In this document: positions 17,077 to 23,085 of the stretch, piece after piece
Layout of the letters: every line of letters begins with the position of its first letter
Position numbering within the stretch: position 1 is the first letter of the stretch
Origin: Pelargonium nanum
Lineage: Eukaryota; Streptophyta; Magnoliopsida; Geraniales; Geraniaceae
Length of the DNA: 23,085 nucleotides
NCBI GenBank assembly: GCA_036897485.1
Contig: JAYMTF010001494.1
Location: forward strand, 1 to 23,085
Reading direction: 5' to 3'
Translations under genes and position numbers: made by a program
The notes under the pieces: generated by a model
Databases searched by the model: none
What the model saw: only the letters and a program-made list of their open reading frames with translations
What the model was told of the DNA's origin: nothing

Positions 17077-17078
<2 letters not shown>
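15977..17078. other. Intergenic region with degraded GTGTCGTG-rich repeat
   Basis: No gene is supported. About 16310-16625 is rich in TCGTGT/ACACGA words on both strands (CACGACACAA, TGTGTCGTGTCAG, GCACGACACGCATGCACG), the look of a common decayed plant dispersed element. CACGCATGCA occurs at both its ends (about 16350 and 16597). Similar text occurs at about 21920-22040. Confidence 0.5.

Positions 17079-17113
<35 letters not shown>
17079..17113. repeat. (AT)n microsatellite
   Basis: This is an uninterrupted AT dinucleotide run of 35 bases, downstream of the MED6 3' end. It is likely length-polymorphic. Confidence 0.97.
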
Positions 17114-17115
<2 letters not shown>

Positions 17116-17639
17116 TTAATCACAATAACAGTAATACGTACGTAGTTCATTATCCAGCATGCTAATAAAACAGGGATTTTGCTTAAAAGTCGAATCAGAA
17201 GGCCGGTGATTATTGATTAAGTCAAGCAGAATAATCTAAGAGCTATAAACTAAAGTAGATATTTGAATTTGCTAGATCTTTGACAATGTAAAAAAAATTC
17301 ATCTCGGAGGATATATATTTTCAAACCAATCAGACAAGCATAACTAGTGCACGACAGTCTCATTCTCAAATTTAGATTTGGAAGTTGATTTACAATGACA
17401 AGATTCAACCCTAATGTTTAGAGAAAAGTTCTAGTTCTGCCATGAAGCATAAATCGTCTGGGAAGCTCGTAAAAGAAAGAGTTCCAACCTGATAGGAAAA
17501 AGCTTATTTCGAAAGCTACAGCTAGCTGGAACTGGAAGAGCCATTGTTACAATTTAGGAGGTTATGATTTTTTAGACATACAGTTGTATACTTCTTCTTT
17601 GTGAACTTGCTTGTGGCTGAAAAAGAATTGATTTCCAAC
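17114..17639. other. 3' flank of MED6; nothing else seen
   Basis: The right part is the MED6 3' UTR on the minus strand. No canonical AATAAA was found close to the stop. No other feature was recognised. Confidence 0.45.
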
Positions 17640-20108
17640 TTAAAACTTCATTCTTTTTGCTGGACCTTGATCTATAATGGGGTCAACAGAAGAAGGTTGA
17701 GCTTCTGTCTCCTGGGTTTCAGGAGCGGCTTTGTCGCCTTCTGCAGTTGCAGGGGGAACATAACCTTCGGGAAATGCTGGTGGTGGCGGGGCTGGAGGCA
17801 GCTGCACGGATAGAGAAAATGAATTTAAAGTTAGAGATTCATGATTAAATAATAACCTTATCATCCATTTGGATTATAGGATTTGATTTGAAATCCTGGA
17901 TTTTAGCCAAATCTAATGTTTAAATGCATACAGAATTTGGATTTGGCTCAAATCTAATAGGATTCAAAACATGAATACAATATGAAATTTCACATGACAA
18001 CCCAAACCCTGTCATTTCAAATTTTATAGTTTCACAAACATTATATTTGTATATTGTATATTATGATTATATGAATGACTGAATGCAAAGGATCTCAGAT
18101 CATATTCTAGAGCTATACATCAATTTACTTCAGAATAAAGACGTATGAAAATTTGTTCAAACCCTTTGAAGTTACCTTGCGCTGTAAGCCAGAAAGAATG
18201 TAATCCATTCGCTTAAGATCTTTTAAGTCAATAGTCTCTTTAGCAACCTTTGGTTCAGAAGCTGCATTCTCATTTTCAGCATCAACTGCATCAGAATAGA
18301 AATAAGAATTCAATAATAGGGCCAAGGTGGAACATCAATCAATCATGAAAATCATATTTGTGTCTATTTTCTTGAAAATGATTTCATTACTAGCTTATAT
18401 GGAATAGATCCATTTGGATTTTCTTAGTTCCAATACCAAAGTTCGTCTATTTTGAAGACAAAGTATGCTATGAAAACTTCCAAAAACATTATACATGCTA
18501 TTATTTGCATATAATACTTTTTTTTAAGAATAACAAAAACGAGAGTTGGTCAGTTAGGTACCATATCCAATCTTCTCCAACTTTGAGGCAGCAGTAGTGA
18601 AAGCCTTTGATATATAAAAGAGAGCCCGGTCCTGTTTCACAGGCGCAATCCGTTAGTTCAGTGATTGACCCAAAAGCTTAAGCTACTGGGAAATATGATA
18701 AAATCGTATATCAAGCTTAATTCAAACATAACCAAAATGAATTAGAAAAATACAGGACACAAAGACCAAAACGATTAATACCATATAACATGCATATATA
18801 GCTTGACTATAACGCATACAAGAAGATTGAGGATCATATATTAGGAAACAAAGATTGTACAATTGATACTATATAACTCTATGTTGCCTATCAATACCAT
18901 ACGCAGCAAAATATAAACAACATAGTGCACTCACGTCTTCAATGCAGGATAAACAAAACATGGAATGCAATCATATGGTTCGCGAAATTCCGCGCCTCCA
19001 TGATATTCCAGAAAACAATGTTTTGAATTTAGAGACTCAATTTAAAAAAACCCTACAGCGCTAATATTGCTTTCAAGGAAAAGAAGTACATTAAGTGATA
19101 ACATAAAAACTTACAAATCGAGTGGCAAATATGTTGATAAAATATTCTAATCCAATTATCCAAACGCTACCGGTGCAATTATCTGGATCACGAAAATGCA
19201 TGTTTTCATGATAAAACAATGTTTGCATTTGCACACTCAATACGAATAAGCCCTACATCGCTAACATTGCTTTGAAGGAAATGATATCGATTCATTAATG
19301 ACATAAAAAAACTTACGATTCGAGCGGCAAATATGTTGCAAAGTTGTGGTGCTTGGTAAATTGAACCATCCAAGACATAATATGTCAACATCGGCGTGAC
19401 TTTCTCCGGACTATCCCTCTTTTGCTTACGGATCACAAAAAGGTGAGGCTCCATAACCTCGTGTAGCATGTATTCTATGCCAGTCATTTTCCTGCATCGA
19501 AAAAGAAAATTAAATTCCTAAAATCCAATCTCCTAAATCCAAATCTTTCAAGTTCACAACATGAATTCTATCAGCTAATGATGTCGATCAAATGCAACGC
19601 CTTCGCAACACATTTCAAATACTTTACTCAACCCAACTAATTGCGACATTTAAACTCAACAGAATCGCAAATTCAAATTTTAGCAAGAAAATTGAGCTCT
19701 CAAAATTCAGAATCCTACATTCCTTTCTCTTTTCCTTCATTTTCTCAGTAAGAAGTGAGCCAACACCATTGAATAGAAAATTCCATGCGCCAAACAAGCA
19801 ACAGAAACATGTAAATCACACTGGTTTTTAGGGTTTTGAGCTTACGAGAGTTGAGAGATGTCGAGGGGGTGAATGGAACGCATCCTGAGCTGCTCGTTGT
19901 TGCAAGTCCAAGCGTAGAAAGGCGAGAGAGCGAAGTAGTCGAAGACTAGGTTTCGATCGAGAGGGTAGGTGTTGAGCCAGAGCTGGTCTCTGAAGCATAT
20001 TCCGGTCATGTCCGTCCCCGGAGGAGGCGGCGCCGCCGGAACCGCATTGCCTTCGAAGTTAGGGTTCCCGATCGGCGCGCCAGGCGGAGCCATCGGTGGC
20101 GTCGCCAT
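17640..20108 (-). CDS. MED6: Mediator complex subunit 6, five exons
   Basis: Exons are 20108-19846, 19491-19317, 18631-18562, 18285-18176 and 17801-17640, giving 259 aa. All junctions have GT-AG ends, and the summed lengths keep the frame. MED6 belongs to the head module of Mediator, the nuclear bridge between activators and RNA polymerase II. Residues 1-33 are a Pro/Gly/Ala-rich plant leader. The MED6 domain follows: [19 protein letters not shown], then [59 protein letters not shown] and [20 protein letters not shown]. The C-terminus is Glu-rich, then Pro-rich ([14 protein letters not shown]), ending AKRMKF. The length is close to that of Arabidopsis MED6 (about 250 aa). The start ATG is the first in the leader. 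Intron 2 contains a partial copy of the exon 2 end with a second donor-like site. Confidence 0.95.
17887..17968. repeat. Imperfect foldback element in MED6 intron 4
   Basis: The left arm TTTGAAATCCTGGATTTTAG with CCAAATCT (17887-17914) pairs imperfectly with the arm at 17940-17968, around a 25-nt loop. Its look (GGATTTGAAATCC, TTTGGATT) is similar in kind to the 79-bp foldback MITE at 11093-11171, but it is older. Confidence 0.55.
19012..19338 (-). repeat. Duplicated exon 2 end and 5' splice site in MED6 intron 2
   Basis: 19012-19136 and 19213-19338 are direct copies about 202 bp apart. Shared words include AAAACAATGTTT, CCCTACA(G/T)CGCTAA(T/C)ATTGCTTT and GGCAAATATGTTG. The right copy contains the true end of exon 2 (19317, donor C/GTAAGT). 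The left copy carries a near-identical pseudo-exon end (CAACATATTTGCCACTCGAT) followed by TTGTAAGTT. Use of the left donor would read into an in-frame stop at about 19206. Confidence 0.85.
19828..19836 (-). promoter_or_regulatory. Telo-box just inside MED6 intron 1
   Basis: AAACCCTAA on the minus strand begins about 10 bases after the intron 1 donor. Telo-boxes near the start of transcription, together with site II motifs upstream, are a known pairing in plant genes expressed in dividing cells. Both are present at this gene. Confidence 0.55.
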
Positions 20109-20229
20109 CTCTGTTGTGTTTGGTAGCCGAGAAACGGTGAGAAAATTGGAGAGAAAAAGTTTCGAGAAATGGGAAGTGCCCGACAAGAAACGACTTGTCG
20201 TTTTCTCTTGAAATCTTTCTTAAATTTAG

Positions 20230-20254
20230 TGGGCCGAGTTGGGCCATGGCCCAA
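20230..20254 (-). promoter_or_regulatory. Three site II (TGGGCC) motifs upstream of MED6
   Basis: TGGGCC at 20230-20235, TTGGGCC at 20239-20245 and the inverted GGCCCAA at 20248-20254 are packed into 25 bases, about 120-145 bases before the MED6 ATG. Site II elements are known TCP-factor targets in promoters of growth-related housekeeping genes. Confidence 0.65.
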
Positions 20255-20354
20255 TAGTTTTAGGAAAATGATACATTGTACATGTGTTTTTATATTGTTA
20301 CTTGTTTTATTTATTTTTTTTTTATATAGTTTTATATTCTTACAAGCAAGTATA

Positions 20355-20670
20355 ATGTAGAAAGAGGATTGTATATAGGCACTTTGTTCACGTGTTTTAC
20401 ATGTATTTTTCTTACCTATAATTATTAATGGACTTGAATACATTATCCGATGCGAAGACTAACGTGACGTGTAACTAGACAATACTAAATTTATGACATT
20501 TTTCGATGAACTTGCATATATTTTTAGTGCAAAAGAATACATGTAACTCATGTGTACCTAATGCACATAAAACATGTAGGAAGAGGACTGACACATATGC
20601 ACTTTGTACACGTGTTTTACGTATATTTTTCTTACATACAATTATCAGTGGATTTGCATACATTTATCAG
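20355..20670. repeat. Direct duplication of ~95 bp, offset ~220 bp
   Basis: 20355-20449 and 20574-20670 share ATGTAG(A/G)AAGAGGA, GCACTTTGT(T/A)CACGTGTTTTAC, TTTTTCTTAC and AATTAT-AGTGGA or TAATGGA-like text. Between and after them a shorter word recurs four times, of the type GACTTGCATACATTTATC (about 20431, 20509, 20649, 20675). Minus-strand open frames across both copies encode similar peptides only because the DNA is duplicated. Confidence 0.8.
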
Positions 20671-22798
20671 CCGACTTACATATATTTGTCGGTATAACTA
20701 TGAACTATTTAACCTCTGATATGATATTGGTTTTGCTATTTTTCATTTCAGCCCTAAAACTCAACTTTATGGAGTCTTGATCATTAGCACACACTTTAAG
20801 ACCTTTAATTTGTCCCCAAAGTTTGATTTTTTGAAAATTCACCAACTCTTGTGATAAATCCGAAATTCAAATCGCAACGTTAGATTGATTTACCCGTGAG
20901 AACAAAGGTCAAAGAGTTTTTGCTAGCAACTTATGGATGACAATTTGACCTGAATCTAACGGGGTTATGATGCTACCGAACCAAATGGGGAAAAGAGCGG
21001 GTACGGGACAGGGGTTCCTTATCAGAGAACAGAGCGGACGTGGCACAGGGAATGGAGTGGATCCATTTTGTTTGTCTCTTAGCTGAGATTCCTGATACTC
21101 ATCATGTCACTTCGAAAACTCTGTTAAATATTAAGTACATTTGGGACTTTTTCGATGAACATCTCAAATCAACTGTAATATGTCTCTCGTACTAAGGATG
21201 AGATATTGAGTTTCATGCTCGGTTGCCCGCCCGGCCACTCTTATCCTACTTTCTGGATCCGCTACTGTCCACAAGTTTTAATCTTTGAACCACAACCTCA
21301 AGTACTTTAAAACCTTTTATCTTGAAGGTATGCCAAGATGTAATTGTTGACTTCTTCTAGGTGGCACATTGTTTGGAGGACCCACATAAATATTCTTCCA
21401 AATTAGATTCTCAATCAGTGCTCTCTTGTCTCTGGTTTGCTCAATTTTTTTGCTCAAATTTCAATTCTGTGATTAGGCACCTATCAATATCATTATAGAA
21501 TATCAAGTTAGTGTTTAAAAATGTGTTGAAGACTTGAAATGTACCTTATCAGCTCAGGTCAACCTTGAAATAACTTTGCATGTTGCTTGCTTGTTTTTGT
21601 GAATTGTGATGATGACTTATATTAAGAAGAATTGTGCCACTTGTATGCCCTAAATGACTAATTAATTAATTAAAAATTTTTAAGGGCGTCGGTTCAAGAT
21701 CGGACTAGACTGATCGGAATTTATCCCGAATGTACATGAAAATTATCTACTAGATTTGGACCGAATGATTTGGGGAGGGATCGGACTGAAAAGATTAGAG
21801 CTGATTTCATTCGGATAGGATTTTGAACAATCCTAAGATAATATTTAGCTATGGCTGATAATTTGGGACATGATTGTAACATGACATGAACTTAAGTAAG
21901 TTTGAGTTTAGTCTAATCAGGTTGATATCGACTAACACAATCTGTATGATAATTGGGTTGTGTTTGTATCGAACTCGTTTAATCCGTCAAACACATTTGA
22001 TTAAACATGTCATTATGTAACATGTTTATTAACCTGCTAATTTGAGGATAGGAGTGCAACTTTTTAAACTATCACGCACAAGATGATTTAAAAACATATA
22101 ATTAGTTCATGACTAATTCATATAATTTGAGAACCAATTAGGTAATCATTAATTATATAACAATCTTAAGTAATTTCATGGAAGTGATGATTTGCACCAA
22201 CTTTATGCATGATTAGACTATTAATTTTTGTATTAAGTATTCACATATAAACCATTGACTTGTTGTGGTCAAGGAGTGCAAGGCTCCACGTCTCTTTGAA
22301 GCTATAACAAATGGAATTTTACAGCCAAGAAACTCAAGGTTTGTGGTAGATGAGGAAGATTCTCAGTATCAATGGTGTTTGATTTCTGCATTGTATCTTA
22401 GCTGTAGCCAACACATAATCTTTGACTAACAATATGGAGTGATTTTTATGTTAAATCTTAAAAGTCAACTAAAAACATGCTTATCAAGGGCTCGTTCGGT
22501 AACACTACTGAAAAACTGTAAGAAGTTGTCAAAACGTGGTTGAAACGGTAAAGAGTTGTGACGGACTGTTTTTCAAAAGGGTGAGTTTGGTGCAATAGTA
22601 TGTTCGGATAAAAACAATGGTAAGGAAGTATTAATTGTTGAAATGACAAAAAAGAACATGAAGTCTTTAAAAAACAGGTTAATAATATCAATAACTACAT
22701 ATGATCTCATAAGATAATTACGTTGATCATATTAAATTATAACCAACATATGCATTAACAAAGTATGATGCCACTAGAGAGAAAACTACGATAGTAAA
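20671..22798. other. Intergenic region with degraded repeats; no gene supported
   Basis: Three patches can be described. About 20990-21090 is GC-richer with GGGACAGGGG-like text, ending in a word shared with the intron at 15698. About 21685-21800 has repeated GATCGGACT/GGACCGAAT words. About 21900-22060 resembles the GTGTCGTG-type element at 16310 (GGGTTGTGTTTGTATCGAACTCG, then AATCCGTCAAACACATT). I found no convincing exon, RNA gene or complete element. Confidence 0.5.
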
Positions 22799-23085
22799 TG
22801 TTACACTTGACTCTAACCTATAAGTTTAAGTAGATAATTAATAGTTAAGGGTCCAACTAATACATAAAGTAGCGACATTCTTATGGGTTGAAGTCAAGGC
22901 TAATATGATATCATACTTCACATTCTTACGGGCCACATTTGTACTCTCGATATGTAGAACAAACTCTTATATAATGTTAAACTTGACTTTAGCCTATAAG
23001 AATGTGAAGTACCATCACTTAATATACCAGTTGAACTCTTGAATACTTATCTGCTTATCCTTATGGGTTAGAGACAATTGTAACA
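22799..23085. mobile_element. Foldback/MITE-like element with nested inverted repeats
   Basis: The left end TGTTACACTTGACTCTAACC with TATAAG (22799-22824) is matched by the inverse of the last 26 bases of the window (23060-23085) at about 23 of 26 positions. Inside, related words recur in inverted pairs at 22876-22900 and 22973-23004. A perfect 15-bp pair, TACTTCACATTCTTA/TAAGAATGTGAAGTA, lies at 22914-22928 and 22997-23011. No coding sequence is present. The right end coincides with the window edge, so the element may be longer. Confidence 0.65.

Noticed and set aside
16950-17150. Minus-strand open frame with a YIYIYI run
   Set aside because: The run is a translation of the (AT)n microsatellite.
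19206-19487. A 93-codon separate protein
   Set aside because: It is MED6 exon 2 read through its donor into intron 2; the downstream exon joins correctly at 19317/18631.
20006-20443. 145-codon minus-strand open frame
   Set aside because: It overlaps MED6 exon 1 and its promoter in another frame. Its resemblance to the frame at 20475-20663 comes from the DNA duplication.
22260-22400. Possible small gene after a CATATAAACC word
   Set aside because: The first ATG frame closes after 12 codons, and no splice-linked continuation or known peptide was found.

Overview
The window is nuclear DNA of a flowering plant, most likely a eudicot. Genes have GT-AG introns, TATA boxes and AT-rich non-coding DNA. 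The families present are plant ones: FBD-type F-box/LRR, type I MADS, jacalin-related lectin, plant Mediator subunit and short secreted Cys-rich peptide. Plant SINE, Stowaway-like and foldback repeats lie between and inside genes. I cannot place the species. All exon junctions below were read by eye from splice consensus and reading-frame continuity, with no transcript data.

Layout, left to right. 1-2876 is repeat-rich and dominated by a hierarchical minisatellite (563-1290: 32-bp units, then 16-bp units, then ~40-bp composites). It also holds a possible orphan 5' gene end on the minus strand (1629-1780). 2877-4609 (-) is a three-exon F-box/LRR gene (520 aa). 5939-7045 (+) is a single-coding-exon type I MADS-box gene (368 aa) with an internally repeated C-terminus. 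7707-9016 (-) is a jacalin-related lectin (186 aa); its start codon is split off by an intron, and a SINE and a Stowaway-like terminus lie inside another intron. 10790-12998 (-) is a second, diverged F-box/LRR gene (634 aa) with a basic N-terminal extension and probably a 5' UTR exon near 14302-14370. 15387-15874 (-) is a two-exon gene for a 76-aa secreted peptide with eight clustered cysteines. 17640-20108 (-) is a five-exon MED6 gene (259 aa), with three site II motifs upstream and a telo-box just inside intron 1. 20255-23085 has no gene I can support; it carries a duplicated segment, degraded repeats and a foldback element ending at the window edge.

These are independent eukaryotic genes with no operon-like relation. 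The two F-box genes are paralogs with the same three-exon layout and the same Cys-rich C-terminal exon motif. A 29-bp match between their left-hand promoter and the first 60 bases of the window suggests another copy may lie to the left. Five separate local duplications have offsets of 193-220 bp.
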